Positions 1-6,648 of a stretch of 7,316 bases of DNA are shown in pieces. The notes under the pieces are model-generated. The model saw only the letters and a program-made list of their open reading frames with translations, was not told the origin of the DNA and searched no databases. How positions within the stretch are numbered: the stretch's first letter is position 1; each line of letters opens with the position of its first letter. Source of the stretch: Pseudomonadota bacterium (GTDB lineage Bacteria > Desulfobacterota > BSN033 > WVXP01 > G020346125); the NCBI GenBank assembly GCA_030608745.1, contig JAUWDQ010000130.1, forward strand, positions 1 to 7,316, written 5' to 3'. The position numbers and the translations under genes are program-made.

Positions 1-545
1 GATTTCCGGTATCTTTCAAAGTGGACGAAATCCACGAGTTCCTTCCTCTTGGGTGGGGAAGCCTCCTTTTGGGGGTAACCCAAGGGGGTCATGGCAAGGA
101 CGGAGATGTTTTCCGGAACCCCTAAGAGGCTTTCCACCTTCTTCGCGTCGAAGAGCCCCACGATAACGGTCCCCAATCCAAGGGAATGAGCCGCCAGACA
201 CAGGTTCTCCATAGCCACGCCGATATCGAACATAAACCAATCACCCTTATCCGTCATGGCCTCACCCCTTTTGAACCCCGATAGGTTTCGAATTGCACAG
301 AGAACCAAAAGGATAGGCGCATCCCTCACGGAGGAGAGGGCCGGGTTCCCCGGTGGCAATGTCTCTGCGGCCTTCGCCTTGATCTCGGGTTGCCTGATGG
401 CAACCACCTCCCAGCACTGGGTATTCGCCCACGAGGGGGACCACCTGACCGCCTCCAAAACCTTGTCCAACGTCTCATCGGAAACCGGATCGGGCTTGTA
501 CGTCCGGATGCTCCTCCGTCTTTTAATGGCCTCTAAAACGTCCAT
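1..545 (-). CDS. Nitroreductase-family FMN oxidoreductase, partial (C-terminus beyond left edge)
   Basis: The minus-strand frame starting at 545 is open to the window edge and gives 181 complete codons with no stop. Family members use FMN and NAD(P)H for two-electron reductions in the cytoplasm; the true substrate is unknown here. The N-terminal helix carries the FMN-phosphate motif RRRSIRTY (residues 9-16). SPSWANTQCWEVV (36-48) fits the family's APSxxNxQPW segment. DIGVAMENLCLAAHSLGLGT (107-126) is the core helix, and a loop with LGVPE and MTPLGYP (141-158) follows. Most single-domain members are about 170-190 residues, so only a short tail should be missing. A GGAGGT ribosome site (553-558) lies 7 nt before the ATG. 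The gene diverges from the crotonase operon and has its own promoter at 597-625. Family assignment is secure; function is not. A role in the neighbouring acyl-CoA pathway would be speculation. Confidence 0.9.
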   Translation of the reverse strand, partial: MDVLEAIKRRRSIRTYKPDPVSDETLDKVLEAVRWSPSWANTQCWEVVAIRQPEIKAKAAETLPPGNPALSSVRDAPILLVLCAIRNLSGFKRGEAMTDKGDWFMFDIGVAMENLCLAAHSLGLGTVIVGLFDAKKVESLLGVPENISVLAMTPLGYPQKEASPPKRKELVDFVHFERYRK

Positions 546-596
546 GGTTACTACCTCCGCTCTAATGTTTGGGGGCAACGAAAAGGACCCAACGCA

Positions 597-625
597 AATA
601 TAGCCAAATTCTTCACTTTTTTCAA
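597..625 (-). promoter_or_regulatory. Predicted sigma70-type promoter for the nitroreductase gene
   Basis: Read on the minus strand, TTGAAA (620-625, 5/6 to the -35 consensus) is followed by a 17-bp spacer and TATATT (597-602, 5/6 to the -10 consensus). The transcript would start near 590, leaving about 45 nt of leader before the ATG at 545. Consensus matching only; no experimental support. Confidence 0.6.
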
Positions 626-632
626 ACCCATT

Positions 633-728
633 TTAAGAAGTCGCATCCAGAGAATCCTTACCACCGATCTCCCCGATTTCGTTGGCCGTAATGACATTCA
701 GGGGCTTGTTTATTTTTTCACTTGACAT
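633..728 (-). CDS. Doubtful small ORF (31 aa) in the divergent intergenic region
   Basis: An ATG at 728 opens a 31-codon frame ending in TAA at 633-635. The product is hydrophilic and acidic in its middle, starting MSSEKINKPLNVITANEIGE and ending KDSLDATS. In-frame ATGs at 737 and 764 would lengthen it to 34 or 43 residues. A purine-rich GGAAGGG sits directly against the 728 ATG, closer than a good ribosome site should be. It has no transmembrane segment, no signal peptide and no family I recognise. It points toward the nitroreductase and ends just upstream of that gene's promoter. It also overlaps the opposite-strand promoter at 722-750. It could be a real small protein, a gene remnant or chance; chance is the default. 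Confidence 0.15.
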   Translation of the reverse strand: MSSEKINKPLNVITANEIGEIGGKDSLDATS

Positions 729-750
729 CCCTTCCATTGCTCCATATCCT
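722..750 (+). promoter_or_regulatory. Predicted sigma70-type promoter for the crotonase-gcdA operon
   Basis: A perfect -35 hexamer TTGACA (722-727) is followed by a 17-bp spacer and TATCCT (745-750, 4/6 to the -10 consensus). Transcription would begin near 757, about 40 nt before the chosen start at 797. The TTG of the -35 box is also the most upstream possible start codon of the crotonase frame. If this promoter is real, that TTG cannot be the translation start. Confidence 0.55.
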
Positions 751-796
751 TTTCCCAGACTCATTTCCTTCCCATGATGGACCAACGGGAATGCCT

Positions 797-2005
797 ATGG
801 CAGGGCCAATTGATAGCGTAAGATCCGATAAGATCAAGGGGCTCAAAAACCTGGGGCCAAGATATACATGGTCGGAGGGGCAAGCTTACCTTTATCTGGA
901 CGCTATCGAATTTAAGGGTACCAGAGGCGGTATCATCTGCTACTATAACCCGCCCATCCATTCCGTGGGAAACCCAGGGCTCGATGCCTATCTGGGATCG
1001 ATAAAGGTCGTCTCCGAAGACAGGGGGGCATTCCAATTTCTCATCCTTTACGGGGGGTGCGACCCGGTACACGCCGGAGGCGATTTAAAGGAGAGCCTCT
1101 CCAAATTGGACAAGACCATCGAAAGCAAAAAAGAGATGGAGGCAAAAGGAGTAGAAGCCGAGGATATCGATGCCCTCTACAGGTGGGGAGATATGAGGCT
1201 GGAAAATGGGTTTGCCCTTTACAACGGTATCAGGTCCCTCTCTGAGGATGTGAGGCTCATCTCCCTGTGTGGCGGAGGCACGAGATTCGGTGGTTCCGCG
1301 GAGGTGACTCTGATGTCCGAATATCTCGTGGGAGACTCCAGATCGGGGATGTGCTTCAGCGAAGCGATGATTGGGTTGATTCCGGGCTGGTCCGGGGTTG
1401 GGAGGACCTTAACGAAAACGGGCCTGCTCAATGCCAAATTTATGGCAATGACGTCGACCGAGGTAAAGGCCCGCCAGTTGAGGGAAGTTGGAGTCTACAA
1501 TCTTGTTGTGGAAATCCGATTGCCCTTCCCGAAGCTCGAGAGGACGGATGATAGAGAAGCAGATAGAACACGCTATCGGGAGGCCTTGCAAAGACACAAC
1601 GATGAAGTGGGCCTCCTCTTATTGCCCAAGGCCTTGGAGCTCGGTGTGTGTCCCAAAGACGATATCCCCGTTTTAGAAGAAGCAAACAGAAAAAACCTGT
1701 CTACAGTAGGGGAGATAGCCGAACAGGTTGCCAGAAGAAAAGACCCCGAGACCTATCGAGGGATGTGGGGAAAGCCTCTGGCAGAGGTGAGGGAGCAGAC
1801 AGCCACATTGGGAAGACCCCTGGCTCCTCAATCCATCGAGGCGTTGGAAGGGCTTTTTTCAGGATATGATCCTTCCCGGTTCGACGAAAAAGAGTTCGTC
1901 AGGGCGGAGATGGAGGCGGATGCGAGGCTTTACAGGGACCCGAGATTTAGGGCGGGAATTATCGCTACCCTCGAACAGAAAGTGGCAAACTTCAAGGAGG
2001 ATTGA
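797..2005 (+). CDS. Long crotonase-fold (enoyl-CoA hydratase/isomerase-like) protein
   Basis: The product has 402 residues, against about 260 for a typical enoyl-CoA hydratase. The first oxyanion-hole/CoA motif is HAGGDLKE (92-99). The second is CGGGTRFGGSAEV (158-170). Glu169 and Glu189 (in FSEAMIGLIPGWSG) align by eye with the two catalytic glutamates of crotonase, so hydratase or isomerase chemistry is possible. Two parts are not typical: a charged Lys/Glu-rich insert between the motifs (about 100-145) and a C-terminal extension of about 150 residues rich in charged helices. I start at ATG 797 because GGGA lies 6 nt upstream and it is downstream of the predicted transcript start; ATG 791 is the alternative. 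Only 4 nt separate it from the carboxyltransferase gene, so the two are co-transcribed. It may hydrate the crotonyl-CoA made by decarboxylation (inference). Ring-cleaving BamA hydrolases are also long crotonases, but I see no specific BamA signature. Confidence 0.85.
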   Translation: MAGPIDSVRSDKIKGLKNLGPRYTWSEGQAYLYLDAIEFKGTRGGIICYYNPPIHSVGNPGLDAYLGSIKVVSEDRGAFQFLILYGGCDPVHAGGDLKESLSKLDKTIESKKEMEAKGVEAEDIDALYRWGDMRLENGFALYNGIRSLSEDVRLISLCGGGTRFGGSAEVTLMSEYLVGDSRSGMCFSEAMIGLIPGWSGVGRTLTKTGLLNAKFMAMTSTEVKARQLREVGVYNLVVEIRLPFPKLERTDDREADRTRYREALQRHNDEVGLLLLPKALELGVCPKDDIPVLEEANRKNLSTVGEIAEQVARRKDPETYRGMWGKPLAEVREQTATLGRPLAPQSIEALEGLFSGYDPSRFDEKEFVRAEMEADARLYRDPRFRAGIIATLEQKVANFKED

Positions 2006-2009
2006 TGAA

Positions 2010-3749
2010 ATGAGACAATATTTCGAAAAGATGGAGCCCATCGGGAGAGAGCTTACCGAAAATGACCGCAAGCGGATGGAGGAAAACGTCGCCCTCATCA
2101 AGAAGGAAGAAGAGATAATCGAGGAAGCCAAGGAAAAGGTAAAGAACGCGGGTATCCCCGCTGAGAGAATCAATCAAAGGGGTGAAAATACAGCGTGGCA
2201 GAGGCTCGATATGTTGGTGGACCCGGGGACGTTCTTGCCCTTGAATAGCATGTTCAATCCATTCTTCAATCAGGAGGGGTCCACGGGCCTCGTCAATGGG
2301 ATCGGGAAGATTTCGGGCCGATACGCCTGCATTATCGCATCGGACAACAAGGTCCTCGCTGGAGCCTGGGTGTCGGGGCAAGGGGAGAATATCTTCAGGG
2401 CTCAGGAAATGGCCGAAATCCTTAATATACCCGTGGTGTGGGTCCTCAATTGCAGCGGCGTAAAACTGACCGAGCAGGAGGAGGTTTACGCAGGAAGGCG
2501 ATCCGGGGGGCACACCTTTTTCCGGCACGATCAGTTGATCCAAAAGGGCATCCCGATCATCGCGGGGGTTTACGGTACCAATCCGGCAGGCGGTGGATAC
2601 CACGGGATCAGCCCGAGCATCATGTTTGCCCACAAGAAGGCCAACATCGCAGTGGGTGGTGGGGGAATTGTCAGCGGGATGAGCCCCAAGGGTGGCTTCG
2701 ATTTGGAGGGAGCGGAGATGGTTATCGACGCGACCCGCAAATTCAAGACCGCCCCACCCGGAGGGGCAAAAATCCACCACGATCACACGGGTTTCTTCAA
2801 AGAGGTGTTCGATACGGAGGAGGAAGTTATCGGAGCTGTCAAGGAATGCATGGCGGGCATGCCCATGTACAACCTCGATTTCTTCAGGATAGCCGAATCC
2901 AAGCCCCCTCGTTTCACAGCAGAGGAGATGGACTACATTGTCCCCCACAACCAAAAATCGACCTACGATATCCACCAGGTCCTGGCCAGGATTTTCGACA
3001 ACAGCGAGCACATGGAGTTCAAGCCGGACTATGGCCCTGAGGTATACTGCGGTCTAGCCAAGATCGACGGCTTCCTCGTGGGTGTCATCGCCAACAGGCA
3101 GGGGTTCCTGGGCAAGGATTATCCCAAATACGCCGAGGGCCAGTATATTGGAATCGGGGGCAAGCTGTATCGGGAAGGCCTGATCAAGATGAATGAGTTC
3201 GTGACCCATTGTGGAAGGGATCGCGTTCCCATGATCTGGTTCCAGGATACCTCGGGAATCGATGTGGGGGATATCGCTGAAAAGGCGGAACTTCTCGGCC
3301 TCGGCCAATCCCTCATATACTCCATTGAGAGCTCCGGCATCCCAATGGCCTGTGTCATCGTGAGGAAGGGCACGGCTGCAGCCCACTACATCATGGGAGG
3401 TCCCCAGGCCAACAGGAACAACGCCTTTACCCTGGGCACACCTACCACGGAGATCTACGTAATGCACGGAGAGACGGCAGCTGTTGCCGCCTTTGCGAGG
3501 AGGTTGGTAAAGGAACAAGAGGAAGGACGCCCCCTAGAGCCCGTCATCGATAAGATGAACGCCTTAGCCCGCCAATACCAAGAACAATCCAGGCCCGTTT
3601 ACTGCGTCCAAAAGGCCTACGTGGATGAGGTGGTTCCCTTCGCCCAATTGAGGGATTACCTCGTCGCCTTCGTCCGGTGCTGCTTCCAAAACCCGAGAAG
3701 CACCTGCCCTCCCCACCAGATGATGTTGCCCAGGATCATCAGGGGGTGA
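2010..3749 (+). CDS. gcdA: Glutaconyl-CoA decarboxylase alpha subunit-like carboxyltransferase
   Basis: The 579-residue product resembles Acidaminococcus GcdA (587 aa, from memory) over its whole length. In that enzyme the alpha subunit transfers the carboxyl group of glutaconyl-CoA to the biotin of a carrier subunit, giving crotonyl-CoA; a membrane subunit then releases CO2 and pumps Na+. Two crotonase-like carboxyltransferase halves are visible. The N-half (about 60-290) has ASDNKVLAGAW (110-120), VLNCSGVKL (145-153), GVYGTNPAGGGYHGISPS (186-203) and AVGGGGIVSGMSPKGG (214-229). The C-half (about 310-570) has IGIGGKLYREGLIKMNEF (380-397), IWFQDTSGIDVG (409-420), KAELLGLGQSLIYSI (425-439) and RKGTAAAHYIMGGPQ (452-466). 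The end, CPPHQMMLPR, also fits the family. The start at 2010 is set by AAGGAGG (1994-2000) 9 nt upstream. The beta, gamma and delta subunits are not here and must be encoded elsewhere. Family is near certain; glutaconyl-CoA as substrate is likely but unproven. Confidence 0.93.
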   Translation: MRQYFEKMEPIGRELTENDRKRMEENVALIKKEEEIIEEAKEKVKNAGIPAERINQRGENTAWQRLDMLVDPGTFLPLNSMFNPFFNQEGSTGLVNGIGKISGRYACIIASDNKVLAGAWVSGQGENIFRAQEMAEILNIPVVWVLNCSGVKLTEQEEVYAGRRSGGHTFFRHDQLIQKGIPIIAGVYGTNPAGGGYHGISPSIMFAHKKANIAVGGGGIVSGMSPKGGFDLEGAEMVIDATRKFKTAPPGGAKIHHDHTGFFKEVFDTEEEVIGAVKECMAGMPMYNLDFFRIAESKPPRFTAEEMDYIVPHNQKSTYDIHQVLARIFDNSEHMEFKPDYGPEVYCGLAKIDGFLVGVIANRQGFLGKDYPKYAEGQYIGIGGKLYREGLIKMNEFVTHCGRDRVPMIWFQDTSGIDVGDIAEKAELLGLGQSLIYSIESSGIPMACVIVRKGTAAAHYIMGGPQANRNNAFTLGTPTTEIYVMHGETAAVAAFARRLVKEQEEGRPLEPVIDKMNALARQYQEQSRPVYCVQKAYVDEVVPFAQLRDYLVAFVRCCFQNPRSTCPPHQMMLPRIIRG

Positions 3750-3775
3750 TGGCTTGTCCCGGTTCGACCTCATTT

Positions 3776-3813
3776 CCCCGGTCGGCACTTCCGGATATCC
3801 TCCCCGGCCGGGG
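3776..3813 (+). terminator. GC-rich stem-loop between convergent genes, possible terminator
   Basis: CCCCGGTCGG (3776-3785) can pair with CCGGCCGGGG (3804-3813) as a 10-bp stem with one G-U wobble and an 18-nt loop. A T-rich but interrupted tract, GTTTACTTT (3814-3822), follows on the plus strand. It lies 27 nt after the gcdA stop and 3 nt beyond the stop of the opposite gene, the right place for a terminator serving one or both. The large loop and imperfect T run keep confidence moderate. Confidence 0.4.
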
Positions 3814-3815
3814 GT

Positions 3816-4952
3816 TTACTTTCCCTTATGCTGCGCCTTCTCCGGCCAGTCATGGGGATAAATCTGACCGGGCTTTTCGCCCAGCTTCTCCTTGACCTCG
3901 GCCAGCCCTTTCCGCTTGAACTCCTCACGAGGTTCCTTGGGAATCCTCCCATTCAATATAGCCTCGGAACGGAGTCGACGGCCCACCGTTTTCTCCATCA
4001 TGGTACCCAGCTCGAGGAGACGGTCCACATCAACACCGGTCTCAATGCCCATCTCGTCCATCATCACCACCATATCCTCCATGGTCGCCAGGCCAACAAC
4101 ATTGGGGTCCTTGTAGTAGTAGGCACCAGTGCCGGCAACCGGCACGCGATCTAGGAAATTCGCCGGCTGTCCTCCCAATCCGCCAACGGTGCCCTCAAAG
4201 ATATCAATTCCGGCCTGCAGGGCCGCCAGCACATTGGCCAAACCCCAACCCCTGGTCACATGGAAATGGGCTACATGGAGATCGGTGTTGGGAATTTCGT
4301 CCAGAATCATGGAGTAATATCGGTACACCTGGTCGGGCGGTGCGGAGCCGTCATGGTCGGCATGTTCGATATCCGTCGCGCCGATATCCAGCCATCGCTT
4401 GGTAAATTCGACGGCATCCTCAAACCGGGTGGGTCCGGAGATTGGGCTTCCCCAGATGGTGCTGACGGTGCCGCACATCTTAATTCCCACATCGGAGGCC
4501 TTCTTGATACACCGTTCGGCCTCCTTCCAGTAGTCGGGAAGGGTCGTGCCTGAATTGGCAAAATGATGCTCCTCATCCGTTGAAACCATCATCAAGATGC
4601 GATCCGGACCCCAGCCCTCCTTCTTGGCCTCAATGGCACGATCCACCGCCCGCTCTCGGATGGTGACGACCGTCAACTCGATGTCATCCCAATTTACCCC
4701 GGCCTTAGCTAACTTCTTGCTTCCTCTCAATCTCTTCATAAGCTCATCCGCGTCCTTGAACTGGGGCATGTACAGGGGATTTCCGAAGTTGGTCACCTCC
4801 AGGCGTTTGAACCCGCAGAGGATCAACTCCTCCAAATAGAACAACTTCGCCTCGGTGGGAATCCAAATCTCTTCGTGCTGGAACCCATCGCGAACAGTAA
4901 TATCCCCCAAGCGGACTTTTTTGGGGTACTTCAGTTGAAGCTCCTCACCCAT
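3816..4952 (-). CDS. DRE-TIM metallolyase family protein (HMG-CoA lyase-like, atypical)
   Basis: The 378-residue product is a predicted TIM-barrel enzyme of the HMG-CoA lyase/isopropylmalate synthase superfamily. The barrel opens with GDITVRDGFQHEE (16-28), which matches the family's RDGxQ; Arg21 and Asp22 are the expected catalytic and metal-binding residues. HFHVTRGWGLANVLAALQAG (229-248) carries the metal-binding HxH (His229, His231). EGTVGGLGGQPAN (253-265) is the loop that in true HMG-CoA lyases reads GGCP; here the catalytic cysteine is replaced by Gln262. VGLATMEDMVVMM (286-298) matches the helix after that loop. The C-terminus (about 330-378) is lysine-rich. Start at ATG 4952 is firm: AGGAGG (4958-4963) lies 5 nt upstream. 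It converges on the gcdA operon and is transcribed alone. An acyl-CoA lyase or aldolase role in the same pathway is plausible, but the missing cysteine argues against calling it HMG-CoA lyase. Carbon-carbon condensation is an alternative. Confidence 0.85.
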   Translation of the reverse strand: MGEELQLKYPKKVRLGDITVRDGFQHEEIWIPTEAKLFYLEELILCGFKRLEVTNFGNPLYMPQFKDADELMKRLRGSKKLAKAGVNWDDIELTVVTIRERAVDRAIEAKKEGWGPDRILMMVSTDEEHHFANSGTTLPDYWKEAERCIKKASDVGIKMCGTVSTIWGSPISGPTRFEDAVEFTKRWLDIGATDIEHADHDGSAPPDQVYRYYSMILDEIPNTDLHVAHFHVTRGWGLANVLAALQAGIDIFEGTVGGLGGQPANFLDRVPVAGTGAYYYKDPNVVGLATMEDMVVMMDEMGIETGVDVDRLLELGTMMEKTVGRRLRSEAILNGRIPKEPREEFKRKGLAEVKEKLGEKPGQIYPHDWPEKAQHKGK

Positions 4953-4989
4953 GCGCCCCTCCTTTAATGGTCCATGACCTTTTGAACCT

Positions 4990-5017
4990 ATTTTACGTCA
5001 AACTTTGCTATTGTTAA
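4990..5017 (-). promoter_or_regulatory. Predicted sigma70-type promoter for the DRE-TIM lyase-like gene
   Basis: On the minus strand TTAACA (5012-5017, 5/6 to -35 consensus) is followed by a 16-bp spacer and TAAAAT (4990-4995, 5/6 to -10 consensus). The transcript would begin near 4983, about 30 nt before the ATG at 4952. The stretch is distinctly AT-rich against its surroundings. Consensus matching only. Confidence 0.6.
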
Positions 5018-5175
5018 AAAAGTGATAAACGTCTCACGGTCATTGAAGGGTAGTTCCCCAACTTTCTGGAGGATCCCGACGACCCTGAGCGCGATCTGAC
5101 GAAGTAGTGGGGCAATCTATTTAATGGGTGGTGGAATACACTATCCAAGTGTTACGGCCCAAAGGAAGATCGACT

Positions 5176-6648
5176 TCATTTAATCCTCCAGGTCGTCCCA
5201 TTGGGGCCATCCTCCACGGCTATGTCCATCGATGCAAGGGATTCCCTGATTTCGTCGGCCCGTTTCCAATCCCTCTGCCTTCTGGCCTCCTGCCTCTCCC
5301 GAATCATCCGGTTGATTTCGTGTTCGTCGATCTGGATTCGGCTCAACTCCCTTCGTCTTTGCTCTTCAAAGTAGTGCTTGGGGGCGCATTGAAAGAGCCC
5401 AAGGATATCTCCAAAACGTCGGAAGTAATCCCCTGCTGAGGCCAAAAAGTTCAAAGGGATACCATGCCTTAAGCCCTCACCCCCCATCAAGGCATTAAGA
5501 TTTCGGGCTAGATCGTGGAAGTGGCCCAGCGCCAAAGCTGTGTTAAAATCATCATCCATAGCCTCTTGGAATCTCCCCGGGAAGGCCTTTACCTCTTCAA
5601 TGGCCTTCAGGACCCCCTCTTCCAGGTTCTCTTTTCCCTCTTGGGGAGCTAACTCCTTCCCCTCCAATTCATCCATCCTCTTACGGGTGGAGTAGAATCG
5701 ATCCATACCCATCTTGGCCTCGACCAAATTCCGGTCGGAAAAATCGACGGGGCTCCGATAATGGTGGGAAAGGAGGAACAAACGGATGATTTCTGGATGG
5801 TAGCGGTTGAAAATTTCCCTGATGGTGAGAATATTCCCCAGGGATTTAGACATCTTCTCTCGATTGATATTCACGAAACCATTATGGATCCAGAACCGGG
5901 CAAAGGGTTTTCCGGTCGCTCCCTCTGATTGGGCTATCTCATTTTCGTGATGGGGAAAGATTAGATCCTTCCCCCCACCGTGGATATCCAAGGTTTCCCC
6001 CAAATATTCTTGGCTCATCACCGAACATTCGATATGCCACCCCGGCCTTCCCTTCCCCCAGGGGCTGTCCCATGATGGTTCACCTGGTTTACTGGCCTTC
6101 CACAAGGCGAAATCAAGGGGGTTTCGTTTCTTCTCATCGATCTCCACCCTCGCCCCGGCTTCCATCTGCTCGGGACTCCGTTTGGAGAGCTTTCCGTACC
6201 CTTTAATTTTCTCAACGGAAAAGAAGACGTCACCATCCGCCTGGTAGGCATACCCCTTTTTCATCAACCCCTCAACCATGCGAATCATTTCCCCAATGTG
6301 GTCCGTTGCCTTGGGCTCGTGAGTTGGTTTCTCAAGGCCCAAGGCCTCCATGTCAATGCTGAATTCCCCAATGTATCGATGGGCGATCTCCTCCCATGTC
6401 ACCCCTTCAGCATCGGCCTTTTTAATGATCTTATCGTCCACGTCGGTAATATTTCGAACATAGGTGACCTCATACCCGAGGAAACGGAGATATCGGAAAA
6501 TGACGTCAAAAACAACGGTAGACCTGGCATGGCCGATATGACAGAAATCATAGACGGTTACCCCACAGGCGTACATCCCCACTTTCTTCGCCCGAAGGGG
6601 TTTAAACACCTCCTTTTTGCCCGAAAGGGTGTTATAGATCCTCAACAT
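5176..6648 (-). CDS. cysS: Cysteinyl-tRNA synthetase
   Basis: A 490-residue class I aminoacyl-tRNA synthetase that charges tRNA-Cys with cysteine in the cytoplasm. Length is close to that of the E. coli enzyme (about 461 aa). The class I signatures are HIGH (37-40) and KMSKS (265-269). The zinc ligands that read cysteine are visible as Cys28, Cys208, His233 and Glu237, in MYACGVTV, WHIECSVMS and FPHHENE. The C-terminal half has the expected helical tRNA-binding domain, with MDDDFNTALALGHFHDLARN (364-383), and ends with the usual small domain (RQRDWKRADEIRESL, 457-471; VEDGPNGTTWRIK, 478-490). ATG 6648 is supported by GGGAGA (6655-6660) 6 nt upstream, lying inside ispF. Its first 17 bases overlap the end of ispF, which implies co-transcription and probably coupled translation. 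All key residues are present, so it should be active. No terminator was found after its stop. Confidence 0.98.
   Translation of the reverse strand: MLRIYNTLSGKKEVFKPLRAKKVGMYACGVTVYDFCHIGHARSTVVFDVIFRYLRFLGYEVTYVRNITDVDDKIIKKADAEGVTWEEIAHRYIGEFSIDMEALGLEKPTHEPKATDHIGEMIRMVEGLMKKGYAYQADGDVFFSVEKIKGYGKLSKRSPEQMEAGARVEIDEKKRNPLDFALWKASKPGEPSWDSPWGKGRPGWHIECSVMSQEYLGETLDIHGGGKDLIFPHHENEIAQSEGATGKPFARFWIHNGFVNINREKMSKSLGNILTIREIFNRYHPEIIRLFLLSHHYRSPVDFSDRNLVEAKMGMDRFYSTRKRMDELEGKELAPQEGKENLEEGVLKAIEEVKAFPGRFQEAMDDDFNTALALGHFHDLARNLNALMGGEGLRHGIPLNFLASAGDYFRRFGDILGLFQCAPKHYFEEQRRRELSRIQIDEHEINRMIRERQEARRQRDWKRADEIRESLASMDIAVEDGPNGTTWRIK

Noticed and set aside
256..603. A 115-codon plus-strand frame at the left end
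   Set aside because: It is antisense to the nitroreductase, whose motifs are unmistakable; the product has no family features.
1992..3011. A 339-codon open frame on the minus strand opposite gcdA
   Set aside because: It lies wholly inside a clear homologue of the glutaconyl-CoA decarboxylase alpha subunit, has no recognisable motif, and is of the kind GC-biased codon use leaves on the antisense strand.
3054..3518. A 154-codon minus-strand frame opposite the second half of gcdA
   Set aside because: Antisense shadow of a conserved gene with no ribosome site or family resemblance.
5138..5152. Small hairpin (ACACT/AGTGT) after cysS as a terminator
   Set aside because: Only a 5-bp AT-containing stem with no following T run on the minus strand.
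5018..5175. Search for an RNA gene or further ORF between the lyase-like gene and cysS
   Set aside because: No tRNA-like cloverleaf, no convincing ORF and no riboswitch-like structure could be recognised by eye.
5128..5439. A plus-strand frame crossing the end of cysS
   Set aside because: Mostly antisense to the conserved C-terminus of cysteinyl-tRNA synthetase and without family features.
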